NCBI GenBank assembly: GCA_031415135.1
Contig: JANORB010000083.1
Location: 16,729-80,728, forward strand
DNA from: LGRD01 sp031415135
GTDB taxonomy: Bacteria > Pseudomonadota > Gammaproteobacteria > Burkholderiales > Burkholderiaceae_C
Direction of reading: 5' to 3'
Length of the DNA: 64,000 nt
Shown: positions 23,546-32,800 of the stretch, piece after piece
Layout: each line of letters starts with the position of its first letter
Numbering within the stretch: the first letter of the stretch is position 1
Notes under the pieces: model-generated
The model's database searches: none
Told to the model about the DNA's origin: nothing
What the model saw: only the letters and a program-made list of their open reading frames with translations
Made by a program: the position numbers and the translations under genes

Positions 23546-23573
23546 TTGCGAACATTTTTCACTCGGGTACACT
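23546..23573 (+). promoter_or_regulatory. Sigma-70-like promoter of the endopeptidase gene
   Basis: TTGCGA (23546-23551) and TACACT (23568-23573) are separated by 16 bases, in the short gap before the gene. A GGAG ribosome site at 23592-23595 follows. Confidence 0.5.
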
Positions 23574-23603
23574 CTGGCCACTGGTTTGCATGGGAGTGTG
23601 GCG

Positions 23604-24662
23604 GTGTCGATCGGAAAGTACCTGTCGGGCGGCTTGTTGGCAGTTCTCGTCGCGTTTTCACTGGCGTTGCCGTCCGTTGCAAATGCTGCCAGGCAAGTAG
23701 CCGCCAAGAAGAAGGATGTCGCGGCGAACAAGGCGGCCCCGTCAGTGCGCACCCGGCCGCAGTTTGTCACCCGAAATGGCAAACGCGTGGTGGTCCGGCA
23801 TTCGCTGCACATGGTGCGTCTCGAACCGGCCAAGCCATCGATCGGGCAGTTGACCGGGCTCCACAACACGTCTGATTCGCTCGATTTGAAGTCCGGCGTC
23901 GCGCTGGTTCTGGACCAGGACACCGACGAGGTGCTGTTCAGCAAGAACTCGCAGGCGGTGCTGCCCATTGCCTCGCTGACCAAGTTGATGACGGCCATCG
24001 TGGTGGCCGAGGCCAGGCAACCGCTGGGCGAAGTCTTGAGCGTGACGCAGGACGATGTCGACACCGAAAAGGGCAGCCGCTCGCGCCTGAAGGTGGGCAC
24101 CCAGCTGACGCGTGAGGAAATGCTCCACCTGGCGCTGATGTCGTCCGAAAACCGCGCCGCGCATGTGCTCGGACGCGAGTATCCGGGCGGTGTCGAAGCG
24201 TTCGTCAAGGTGATGAACCGCAAGGCCGCGGCGTTGGGGATGGCAGCGACGCGATTTGTGGAGCCCACCGGTTTGTCCAGCCAGAACCGTTCCAGCGCGC
24301 GCGACCTGGCCACGCTGGTGAAGGCAGCGCACCAGCACTCGATCATCAGGGAAATGTCCACATCGCCTGGCCACCTGGTCGATGTGGGCGCCCGGTCGGT
24401 GCAGTTCGTCAATACCAACCGCTTGCTGGCCAATCCCGATTGGGAGATTGGTTTGCAGAAGACGGGTTACATCACCGAAGCGGGTCGCTGTCTGGTGCTC
24501 CAGGCCAGGTTGGCGGGGCGTCAAGTGATCATGATCTTCCTCGACTCGGCCGGAAAATACTCGCGGCTCGGTGACGCCGAGCGGGTGCGGCGATGGATCG
24601 AGGAAACCCCGCCGGCCCCGCCCGCCCGCGAACCCGCCGCAGCGGCAGACGCTGCCTCCTGA
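23604..24662 (+). CDS. pbpG: D-alanyl-D-alanine endopeptidase, PBP7 type (S11 family)
   Basis: This periplasmic serine peptidase cuts DD-cross-links in peptidoglycan. The 352-residue protein has a signal peptide (hydrophobic 7-24, ending VANA) and then a basic, Lys/Ala-rich linker. The active-site motifs are Ser124-L-T-Lys127, Ser181-E-Asn183 and Lys286-T-Gly288, with family spacing. The C-terminal tail is Pro/Ala-rich. The listed GTG is eight bases after GGAG and gives a clean signal peptide; a TTG at 23586 and a GTG at 23598 are less likely. It is convergent with the IclR-type regulator. Confidence 0.92.
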   Translation: MSIGKYLSGGLLAVLVAFSLALPSVANAARQVAAKKKDVAANKAAPSVRTRPQFVTRNGKRVVVRHSLHMVRLEPAKPSIGQLTGLHNTSDSLDLKSGVALVLDQDTDEVLFSKNSQAVLPIASLTKLMTAIVVAEARQPLGEVLSVTQDDVDTEKGSRSRLKVGTQLTREEMLHLALMSSENRAAHVLGREYPGGVEAFVKVMNRKAAALGMAATRFVEPTGLSSQNRSSARDLATLVKAAHQHSIIREMSTSPGHLVDVGARSVQFVNTNRLLANPDWEIGLQKTGYITEAGRCLVLQARLAGRQVIMIFLDSAGKYSRLGDAERVRRWIEETPPAPPAREPAAAADAAS

Positions 24663-24688
24663 AACACGCGTCACCAGCCGGCCTGCGG

Positions 24689-25459
24689 TCAGGCGCCGCG
24701 GTGCCCCAGCGACTGCGAGATCTGTGCGGCGGTGGCCTTGAGGCGTTCCAGCCAGCCCTCTTCAAGCCGATCGGCCGGCGCCGAGATGGACAGGCCGGCA
24801 ATCAGCTTGCCATGGTCGTCGAGGATTCCCGCCGCCATGCAGCGCACGCCCAGCTCCAGTTCCTCGTCGTCACGCGCGGTGCCGTTCTGGTTGACGCGCG
24901 CCAGTTCGCGCTCCAGCGCTGCCAGGTCGGTGATGCTGTTGCGGGTGTGCCCGGCCAGCCCGGTGCGGGTGGCGTAGGCGCGCACCCGGGCCGGGTCGTC
25001 GTGGGCCAGGAAGAGCTTTCCAACCGACGTCAAATGAAGCGGTGCGCGGCCGCCGATGGCGCGCACGACTTGCATGCCCGAGCGTTCGCTGTAGGTGCGC
25101 TCGATGTACACGATCTCGTCGCCCTGGCGCATCGACAGGTTGACGGGTTGGTGGGTGAGCTTGTGCAGCTCGCGCATCGGCGCCAGCGCGGCATCGCGCA
25201 CATCGAGCCGGGCCTTCACCAGGTTGCCGAGTTCGAGCAGGCGCATGCCCAGCCGGTAGCTGCCGGCCTCGGGCCGGTCGACATAGCGGCCAATGGTCAG
25301 GTCGTTGAGGATTCGATGGGCGGTGGACGGGTGCAGGCCGGTCTGTTCGCTGATCATCTTCAACGAGATCGGATCCTGATGTGAGGCCAGCAAATCCAGC
25401 AGCGCGAAGCTGCGCTCCAGAACCTGGATGGTGGGGGACCTGGCCTCGTTCTTTGCCAT
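24689..25459 (-). CDS. IclR family transcriptional regulator
   Basis: This 256-residue protein has an N-terminal winged helix-turn-helix (about 10-75; ISEQTGLHPSTAHRILNDL is the recognition region). A C-terminal effector-binding domain (about 85-250) contains AIGGRAPLHLTSVGKLFLA and ELGVRCMAAGILDDHG, typical of IclR. Such proteins usually control catabolic operons in response to small acids. The target is not evident. It lies 68 bases downstream of hpnE on the same strand and could be co-transcribed with the squalene genes, though there is no functional link. The ATG at 25459 fits the family start; the frame is open much further upstream, within hpnE, and that part is a shadow. Confidence 0.92.
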   Translation of the reverse strand: MAKNEARSPTIQVLERSFALLDLLASHQDPISLKMISEQTGLHPSTAHRILNDLTIGRYVDRPEAGSYRLGMRLLELGNLVKARLDVRDAALAPMRELHKLTHQPVNLSMRQGDEIVYIERTYSERSGMQVVRAIGGRAPLHLTSVGKLFLAHDDPARVRAYATRTGLAGHTRNSITDLAALERELARVNQNGTARDDEELELGVRCMAAGILDDHGKLIAGLSISAPADRLEEGWLERLKATAAQISQSLGHRGA

Positions 25460-25527
25460 CCCGGATTCTCGCTCAACTCTTCGCCTTTCTGTATGGCGAA
25501 AACGGTGCGTGCAATCCGGGAGATCGA

Positions 25528-26802
25528 TCAGACAAATCGGCGCACTGCCGCAACCCCGCTGCGAACGGCGCCCTCCAGGGTTGCCGGGTACGGGCCGGCC
25601 ACATGGTCGCCGGCGGCATGCAGGCCGGGCGCCATTTGCAAGGCAGGGCGTCGCAATCCCGGAACACATCGAAAGGTGGCGCGCTTTTCGGTCAGTGTCT
25701 TGACGGTCAGCAGTGGGCTGCGCAAGTGCTGTGCGAGCGCGGTCTCGGCCTGGCGCAACACGGCCTGTTCGGTGCCCTCCACACCGAGATCGACCCATGC
25801 CCTTGCACCGCTGATGACGAAGGCCAGCAGGCCCGCCGGCCCGCCGAGCTGGCCTCGGTCGAAGACAAACTGGGCCGGAGCCTGCGCGCCGCTGCGCAGC
25901 GCCAGCATCGGGTCGGGGAGTTGCGTGCCGGCGCTGCGCAGGTAGACCGTCACGATCGGCTCGTATTGAAGCGCCGTCGCGGTGCGCGACCATGCTGGCG
26001 CCACGGTGTGCGCCAGGCGCGCCGCTTCGGCCGGTGCGGTGGCCAGCACCACCCGGTCGAACAGCTCGCCGTCGACCCGCCACGAGGGGCCGTGCGCCGC
26101 CAGCTGCTGGACGCGCTGGGACAGGTGGATCGTTGCGCCCGATCGGCGCAGCCAGTCGGCCGCCGGGGCGGGCAGGGTGTCGCTGAGGCTGACCCGGGGC
26201 AGCAGCAGGTCCGCGGACCCGGCTCCCGAGAACAGCGCATCCTTCAGCACGCGCAGGAACACGGTGCCGCTGGCGTGGCCCGCAGGCGTGTTCAGCGCGG
26301 CCACACACAGCGGGTCGATGAGGTCCTCGCGCACCGGGGCGGGCAGTCGCGCCGTGAGGTCGGCCACGCTGCGCAGCGGCCCGCATCGAAAGCCGGTCAC
26401 GAACCACCCGAGTGCCGTGGCCAGCAAGGCGGCCTTGTCACGCCGGCGCCAACTGCCGTGGCGCAAGACCGCACCGGCGAACGCCAGCGGCGGCGAGCCG
26501 GCCTTCAGTTGCAGCCCGACGCCTTGCGGATCGGTGAATCGCAGCGGCGTGCGCAAGAACGCGGCGCCGGGATTGACGCCCACCACTTTCATCAGGCGCA
26601 GCGTTTCGGTGTACGCGCCGATCAGGATGTGCTGGCCGTTGTCCAGCAACAGCCCGTCGATGGCCACGCCGCGCGAGCGGCCACCGAGTTGCGCCGCCAT
26701 CTCGAACAGCGTCACCGCCTGGCCCTGCAGGGTCGCCTCGATGGCCGCCGCCAGCCCGGCCCAGCCGCCCCCCACCACGGCCACACGGATCGGCGCCGGC
26801 AC
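25528..26802 (-). CDS. hpnE: Hydroxysqualene dehydroxylase (FAD-dependent)
   Basis: HpnE reduces hydroxysqualene to squalene, the last of three steps from farnesyl diphosphate in the HpnCDE pathway. The 424-residue protein has the FAD-binding GGGWAG (residues 11-16) and resembles amine oxidase/phytoene desaturase-type flavoproteins; the C-terminal PGLHAAGDHVAGPYPATLEGAV is the second FAD-contact region. The GTG start at 26802 overlaps the hpnD stop (TAGTG), so translation is coupled; this decides the start over the longer open frame. The neighbours hpnD and hpnC support the assignment strongly. Confidence 0.93.
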   Translation of the reverse strand: MPAPIRVAVVGGGWAGLAAAIEATLQGQAVTLFEMAAQLGGRSRGVAIDGLLLDNGQHILIGAYTETLRLMKVVGVNPGAAFLRTPLRFTDPQGVGLQLKAGSPPLAFAGAVLRHGSWRRRDKAALLATALGWFVTGFRCGPLRSVADLTARLPAPVREDLIDPLCVAALNTPAGHASGTVFLRVLKDALFSGAGSADLLLPRVSLSDTLPAPAADWLRRSGATIHLSQRVQQLAAHGPSWRVDGELFDRVVLATAPAEAARLAHTVAPAWSRTATALQYEPIVTVYLRSAGTQLPDPMLALRSGAQAPAQFVFDRGQLGGPAGLLAFVISGARAWVDLGVEGTEQAVLRQAETALAQHLRSPLLTVKTLTEKRATFRCVPGLRRPALQMAPGLHAAGDHVAGPYPATLEGAVRSGVAAVRRFV

Positions 26803-27638
26803 TAAGCCTCGCGCCAGTTGGTGCGCATCGCAATCCACAGCTTGCGCAGCGGCGTCAGCGATGTGCGCTGGTGCAGCACCTGAAAGTTCGCGGCCTCGAT
26901 CTCGCGCAGCAGCGTGCGATAGATGTTGGCCATCATCAGTCCCGGTTTCTGGGCCGTCCGGTCGGCTGCGGGCAGCGTCGCAAAGGCCTCGTCATAAGTG
27001 CGGTGGGCACGCTCGGCCTGGAATTTCATCAGGGCCGTGAAGCGGTCGCTGTAGCCGCGGTTCAGCACCTCCTGCGCCTTGACATCGAACTGCTTCAGCT
27101 CGGACACCGGCAGGTAGATGCGGCCGCGGCGCGCATCGTCGCCGACATCGCGGATGATGTTGGTCAGCTGCATGGCCAGGCCCAGGCGATGGGCGTAGGT
27201 CACGGTCGCGGCATCGGTGCGCCCGAAGATGTTCGCCGCCACCTCACCCACCACGCCGGCCACCAGGTGGCAATAACGCGCCAGCCCGGCGAAGTCGAGG
27301 TAGCGTGACTGCTCCAGGTCCATCTGGCAGCCGTCGATCACCGCCAGAAGATGGTCGGCCACCATGCCATGCGCGCGCGCTTGCGGCATCAGCGCCTTCA
27401 TCACCGGGTGGCTCGGGCTGCCACCAAAACTCGCTGCCACCTCCTTGCGCCACCAGGCCAGCTTGGTCGCCGCCACGCCGGGGTCGGACACCTCGTCTAC
27501 CACGTCGTCGACCTCCCGGCAAAACGCATAGAACGCGGTGATCGCGGCACGCCGCGGCGGCGGCAGGAACAGGAAGGCGTAGTAGAAACTGGAGCCGCTC
27601 TTGGCGGCCTTGTCCTGCACGTACTGTTCAGGGGTCAT
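26802..27638 (-). CDS. hpnD: Presqualene diphosphate synthase
   Basis: HpnD joins two farnesyl diphosphates into presqualene diphosphate. The 278-residue protein is a squalene/phytoene synthase-fold enzyme. It has the two aspartate-rich motifs: DDVVDE at 44-49 and, after LAMQLTNIIRDVGDD, the second motif ending in GRIYLP. The ATG overlaps the hpnC stop codon (ATGA), and its own stop overlaps the hpnE GTG, making all three genes translationally coupled. No squalene-hopene cyclase gene lies in the window, so the end product (hopanoid or another squalene derivative) is not shown. Confidence 0.94.
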   Translation of the reverse strand: MTPEQYVQDKAAKSGSSFYYAFLFLPPPRRAAITAFYAFCREVDDVVDEVSDPGVAATKLAWWRKEVAASFGGSPSHPVMKALMPQARAHGMVADHLLAVIDGCQMDLEQSRYLDFAGLARYCHLVAGVVGEVAANIFGRTDAATVTYAHRLGLAMQLTNIIRDVGDDARRGRIYLPVSELKQFDVKAQEVLNRGYSDRFTALMKFQAERAHRTYDEAFATLPAADRTAQKPGLMMANIYRTLLREIEAANFQVLHQRTSLTPLRKLWIAMRTNWREA

Positions 27639-28483
27639 GGCGCCTCGCTCACCGGCACGCGGCCGGCGGCGCTCATCCACAGCGATCGCCACAGCAGGAT
27701 CGGCATGTCGGCCCACCCGACCGTGGGGCGCCGAGTGAACGGGTTGCCGTTTGGCGCGTCGGTCTTCTCCAGGATGCGCATACCGCCCTGAACCACCAGG
27801 CGCAATTCCCAGCCGGCGCGGCCCGGCACGCTGTGGACCAGCGGTGCGCCGCTCAACATCAAGCTGCGGGCCCAGCCGACGAGGTCGGCGATCAGCGCGC
27901 GTGCGGCGGGTGTTTGGGGATCGATTCGCCCGCCCCGCACGCCGTGGCGCCGCCAATCGGTTTCGGGCACGTAGAACCGGCCGCGCCGGGTGTCCACGCC
28001 GATGTCTTGCCAGAAGTTGGCCAGTTGCAAGGCCGTGCAGATCGCGTCCGATTGACGCAAGGCTTCGCTCTGCCTCACGCCGTACAGGTGCAGCAGCAGC
28101 CGCCCGATCGGGTTGGCCGAGCGCCTGCAGTAGTCCAGCAGTTCGGAGCGATCGAGGTAGCGGCCCTTGACCACGTCCTGCCGGAATGCGCTGAGCAGGT
28201 CGGTCAACAGATCCATCGGCAGACTGAACCGGGCGAGCACCGGCCGCAGGGCTTCGAAAACGCGCGGCCAGCGCGGCGACGGCGGGTCGCCGCAGGCCAC
28301 GGCGTGCAAGTCCGCTTCAAAGGCGTCGAGATCACGCAACCGAGCCTCTGCGGGCGCATCGCCTTCATCGGCGAGGTCGTCCGCGGTTCGAGCAAACCAG
28401 TAGATGGCGGCGACGGCGGGCCGCAATGCCGGCGGGCACAGCAACGATGCGACGGGAAAGTTTTCGTAGTGTTCAACGCTCAC
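27635..28483 (-). CDS. hpnC: Hydroxysqualene synthase (squalene synthase HpnC)
   Basis: HpnC converts presqualene diphosphate to hydroxysqualene. The protein shows the family start SVEHYENFPVASLLCPP, the first aspartate-rich motif DDLAD at 35-39 and the second region LANFWQDIGVDTRRGRFYVP. I use the GTG at 28483 (282 residues) because homologues begin there, though the ribosome site is weak; ATGs at 28531 and 28540 in the same frame would lengthen the N-terminus by 16 or 19 residues. It is the first gene of the hpnC-hpnD-hpnE operon and is divergent from the RND efflux operon. Confidence 0.92.
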   Translation of the reverse strand: MSVEHYENFPVASLLCPPALRPAVAAIYWFARTADDLADEGDAPAEARLRDLDAFEADLHAVACGDPPSPRWPRVFEALRPVLARFSLPMDLLTDLLSAFRQDVVKGRYLDRSELLDYCRRSANPIGRLLLHLYGVRQSEALRQSDAICTALQLANFWQDIGVDTRRGRFYVPETDWRRHGVRGGRIDPQTPAARALIADLVGWARSLMLSGAPLVHSVPGRAGWELRLVVQGGMRILEKTDAPNGNPFTRRPTVGWADMPILLWRSLWMSAAGRVPVSEAP

Positions 28484-28558
28484 GGCCGGGATTGTCCATG
28501 TTGTATCGGCTCGTGTCGGGCGGTGGGCCATTTTTTGCAAGGCCCCGCCAGCTTGGGT

Positions 28559-28587
28559 TTGACTTGGCCAAAAACACCGAATATATT
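28559..28587 (+). promoter_or_regulatory. Strong sigma-70 promoter of the RND efflux operon
   Basis: TTGACT (28559-28564) and TATATT (28582-28587) are separated by exactly 17 bases, a near-consensus promoter. It lies 87 bases before the adaptor gene start. Confidence 0.8.
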
Positions 28588-28601
28588 ACTGACCAGTCAG
28601 T
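28588..28601 (+). promoter_or_regulatory. TetR-type operator palindrome at the efflux promoter
   Basis: ACTGAC-CA-GTCAGT has perfect six-base inverted arms and begins directly after the -10 box, covering the expected transcription start. A bound repressor would block RNA polymerase. Operators with this ACTGAC/GTCAGT look are typical of TetR-family repressors of RND pumps. No tetR gene is adjacent in this window. Confidence 0.65.
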
Positions 28602-28673
28602 CAGTTGCGCACTCTCGGCACCCGGCCTGACCACAAGAACCGTTTCCACCACCACCGTTCGACAAGGAATTCC

Positions 28674-29810
28674 ATGCGAATCAGGCTGTTCGTCGCCGTG
28701 GCCAGCACCGCCTTTCTGGCCGCGTGCTCGAAGACCGAAACGGCACCCGATCCGGTGCGGGCGGTTCGAACCCTCACCGTCGCCGCTCAATCGGCGGGCG
28801 GCAGCGCCGAGTATGCGGGCGAGGTTCGTTCGCGGACCGAGTCGCGCCTGGCCTTCAGGGTCGGTGGCAAGCTCGTGCGCCGCTCGGCTGAACTCGGCAA
28901 TTCAGTGAAAGCCGGCCAGGTGCTGGCGCAGCTCGACTCGCAGGATTTGCGTCTGGGCCAGGACGGCGCCCGCGCGGCGCTGGTGGCCGCCCAGGCGAGC
29001 CACGACCAGGCGTTGGCCGACTATCAGCGGTTCAAGGAGTTGCTCGACAAGGGCTTCATCAGCTCGGCCGAACTGGAGCGGCGCGACACCGCATTGAAGG
29101 CCGCGCGCGCGCAACTCGACCAGGCCAAGGCGCAATCGAGCGTGCAGGGCAACCAGGCCGGCTACGCCACGCTGGTGGCCGACGCCAGCGGGGTGATCAC
29201 CGGCGTCGACGCCGAGCCGGGCATGGTCGTGGCGGCCGGCGCTCCGGTGTTGCGCCTGGCTCACGATGGACCGCGCGACGTGGTCTTCTCGGTGCCCGAG
29301 GACAAGGTCGGCCTGATCAAGGCGCTGGCGGCGCAACCCGGTGCGTTCAAGGTCAGTCTGTGGGGCGACAAGGGTGAGCCGATGACCGCGGGCATTCGCG
29401 AGATCGGGGCTTCGGCCGACCCGGTGACGCGCACGTTCCTGGTCAAGGCCGACATCGGCCCGTCGAATGCCGTGCGCCTGGGCCAAACGGCCACGGTGCT
29501 GATGCAGATGCCACGCACCGCCGGCGTGACCAAGCTGCCGTTGTCCGCATTGAAGGAAGAGCAGGGCCGCACCATGGTGTGGCTGGTGGACCGGGAGACG
29601 ATGACGGTGAAACTGCAAGCGGTTCAGGTGGCGGGAGCGGACGGCAATGAGGCCGTCATCAGCGCCGGCATTGCGCCGGGCCAGGTGGTGGTGACGGCCG
29701 GCGTGCACGTGCTCAACCCGGGGCAGAAGGTCAAGTTCTACGTCGACCCGGGCGCGCCCCCGGCTTCGGCCGCCTCGGCGCCGACAGGCTCTGCGGTGGC
29801 CATCAAGTGA
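28674..29810 (+). CDS. RND efflux periplasmic adaptor (membrane fusion) lipoprotein
   Basis: The adaptor links the inner-membrane RND pump to an outer-membrane channel. The 378-residue protein has a lipoprotein signal with lipobox LAAC (Cys18), so it is lipid-anchored. It contains the usual lipoyl-like and hairpin parts (about 45-175, RVGGKLVRRSAELGNSVKAGQVLAQL then coiled coil) and the beta-barrel/membrane-proximal domains after that. The ATG follows AAGGA at 28664-28668. The pump gene overlaps its stop codon. It is transcribed from the near-consensus promoter with the TetR-type operator just upstream. Confidence 0.92.
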   Translation: MRIRLFVAVASTAFLAACSKTETAPDPVRAVRTLTVAAQSAGGSAEYAGEVRSRTESRLAFRVGGKLVRRSAELGNSVKAGQVLAQLDSQDLRLGQDGARAALVAAQASHDQALADYQRFKELLDKGFISSAELERRDTALKAARAQLDQAKAQSSVQGNQAGYATLVADASGVITGVDAEPGMVVAAGAPVLRLAHDGPRDVVFSVPEDKVGLIKALAAQPGAFKVSLWGDKGEPMTAGIREIGASADPVTRTFLVKADIGPSNAVRLGQTATVLMQMPRTAGVTKLPLSALKEEQGRTMVWLVDRETMTVKLQAVQVAGADGNEAVISAGIAPGQVVVTAGVHVLNPGQKVKFYVDPGAPPASAASAPTGSAVAIK

Positions 29811-32800
29811 GCGGGCCGGCAATGGACGCAGCAACCGCTCCCGGCGTGCCGGAACCCACCGGCGACAAGCCCTCGCGTTTCAACATTTCACGCTGGGCGC
29901 TGGACCATCCGGCGCTGACGCGCTATTTGCTGGTGGTGCTGCTGTTGTTGGGCAGCGCGGCGTACTTCCAGCTCGGCCAGGATGAAGACCCGCCCTTCAC
30001 TTTCAGGGCCATGGCCTTGCGCGTGTTCTGGCCGGGCGCCACGGCGCAGCAGGTGGCCGAACAGGTGACTGACAAGCTCGAGAAGACACTGCAGGAGGTG
30101 CCGTACTCCGACAAGATCCGCAGCTACTCCAAGCCTGGCGAGGCATTGATCATTTTTCAGGTCAAGGATTCGTCGCCGCCGAAAGAGATGGCGCAGATCT
30201 GGTACACGGTGCGCAAGAAGATCGGCGACATGCGCGCCACGCTTCCGGCCGGTGTGGTGGGCCCGTTCTTCAACGACGAGTTCGGCGACGTCTATGGCTC
30301 GATCTACGCCTTGTCGGCCGACGGCTTCAGCTACCAGGAACTGAAGGCGCAGGCCGATCGCGTGCGCCAGCGGCTGCTCAAGGTGCCCAGCGTCAACAAG
30401 GTGGCCGTGTTCGGTGCCCAGGACGAAAAGGTCTTCATCGAAATCTCGCAAAAGCGGCTGGCCCAGCTGGGCCTGGACTTCAACACCGTGCTGGCGCAGA
30501 TCGGCCAGCAAAACGCGGTCGAATCGGCGGGCGTGATCAACTCGCCCACCGACTTCGTGCAGGTGCGCGTGGGCGGCCAGTTCAACTCGGTCGACGAGTT
30601 GAGGCGGTTCCCGATCCGCGCCGGCGGCAACAGCTTCAAGCTGGGTGACATTGCCGAGATCAAGCGCGCCTATGTGGACCCACCTCAGGTCAAGGTGCGC
30701 CACCAGGGCAAGGAGGTCATCGCGCTGGGCATCTCGATGGCCAGGGGCGGCGACATCATCGAGATGGGCAAGCTGCTCTCGACGGCGAGCGCGGCGATCC
30801 AGGCCGACTTGCCGGTGGGCATCGAGCTGCACCAGTTCCAGAACCAGTCCAAGGTCGTGTCGCGTTCGGTGAACGAGTTCGTCGGCGTGTTGATCGAGGC
30901 GGTGCTGATCGTGCTGGCGGTCAGCTTCATCAGCTTGGGGCTGCACTTCAAGCCCGGCTCGTGGAAATTCAGCATCGACTGGCGGCCCGGCATGGTGGTG
31001 GGCATCACGATCCCGCTGGTGCTGGCCATCACCTTCGTCACCATGTACTACTGGGGCGTGGGGCTGCACAAGATATCGCTCGGCTCGCTGATCATCGCGC
31101 TCGGGTTGCTGGTGGACGACGCCATCATCGCCGTGGAGATGATGGTGCGAAAACTGGAAGAGGGCTACGACAAGGTGCGCGCCGCGACCTTCGCGTATGA
31201 GGCCACGGCAATGCCGATGCTCACCGGGACACTGATCACCGCGGTCGGTTTCCTGCCCATCGGGCTGGCCCGGTCGACCGTGGGCGAGTACACCTTTGCG
31301 ATCTTCGCGGTGACCGCCGCGGCGCTGCTGATCTCGTGGCTGGTCTCGGTGTACTTCGTGCCCTACCTCGGCACCCTGCTGCTGAAGACCAAGCCGCACG
31401 CCAACGGCAATGGCGCGCCGCACGAGCTGTTCGACACGCCGTTCTATGCGCGCTTTCGTGCGCTGGTGAACTGGTGCGTGAAGCACCGCTGGATCACGAT
31501 TGCATTGACCATCGGCACCCTGGTGCTCGGCCTGGCCGGCATGGGCAAGGTGCAGAACCAGTTCTTCCCCGACTCGAGCCGGCTGGAAATCCTGGTCGAC
31601 CTGTGGTCGCCCGAAGGAACGTCGTTCGTGGCCAATGAAGAAACGGCGCGGCGGGTCGAGGCGCGGGTGATGAAGCTCGAAGGTGTCGACCACGTGACCA
31701 CCTGGATCGGCAGCGGCGCGGAAAGATTTGCGCTGGTGCTGGACCAGATTTTCCCGCAGACCAATGCCAGCCAGCTGATCGTGCTGCCCAAGGACATGGC
31801 GGCGCGCGAGCGCTTGCGCAAGCTGCTTCCCGAGTTGCTGGCCACCGAGTTCCCGGAAGTCCGCGGCCGCGCCAAGCTGCTGCCCAATGGCCCGCCGGTG
31901 CCGTATCCGGTGCAGTTCCGCGTTGTCGGGCCCGACCCGGCCAAGGTGCGCAGCTATGCCGACGAAGTCAAGGCGATCATGCGCACCAACGCGAATCTGC
32001 GCGGCATCAACGACAACTGGAACGAGTCGGTCAAGGTCTTGCGGCTCGAGGTCGACCAGGACAAGGCGCGCTCGTTGGGCGTGTCGAGCCTGGCCATCGC
32101 GCAGGCGGCCCGCACCATCAACAGCGGCACGACGGTCGGCCAGTACCGTGATGGCGACCAGCTGATCGACATGGTGTTGCGCCAGCCAGTGGAAGAGCGC
32201 AATGCACTCACCGATCTGGCCAATGCCTATGTGCCGACCACCACCGGCCGCAGCATTCCGCTGGGCCAGATCGCCCAGGCCAACTTCGTCTGGGAGCCCG
32301 GCGTGTTGTGGCGCGAAGGGCGCGACTATGCGGCGACCGTGCAGGGCGACATCATCGAAGGGCTGCAGGGTGCTACGGTGACGGCGCAACTCAACCCGCT
32401 GTTCGAGCCGATCCGCGCCAGGATGCTGCCCGGCTACCGCATCGAAGTGGCCGGCGCGGTCGAAGAAAGCTCCAAGGGGCAGGGGTCGATCGCCGCCGGC
32501 GCGCCGCTGATGCTGTTCATCATGTTCACCCTGCTGATGCTGCAACTGCACAGTTTCAGCCGCTCGGTGCTGGTGTTCCTGACCGCGCCGATGGGCATCG
32601 CCGGCGTGGCCGGCGCGCTGTTGCTGTTGAACCGGCCGTTCGGTTTTGTGGCCCTGCTCGGTGTGATCGCGCTGATGGGCATGATCATGCGCAACTCGGT
32701 GATTCTGATCGACCAGATCGAGCAGGACCGCGAGCGCGGCGTGCCCACCTGGACGGCCATCGTCGAAGCCGCTGTGCGGCGCTGCCGGCCGATCATCCTG

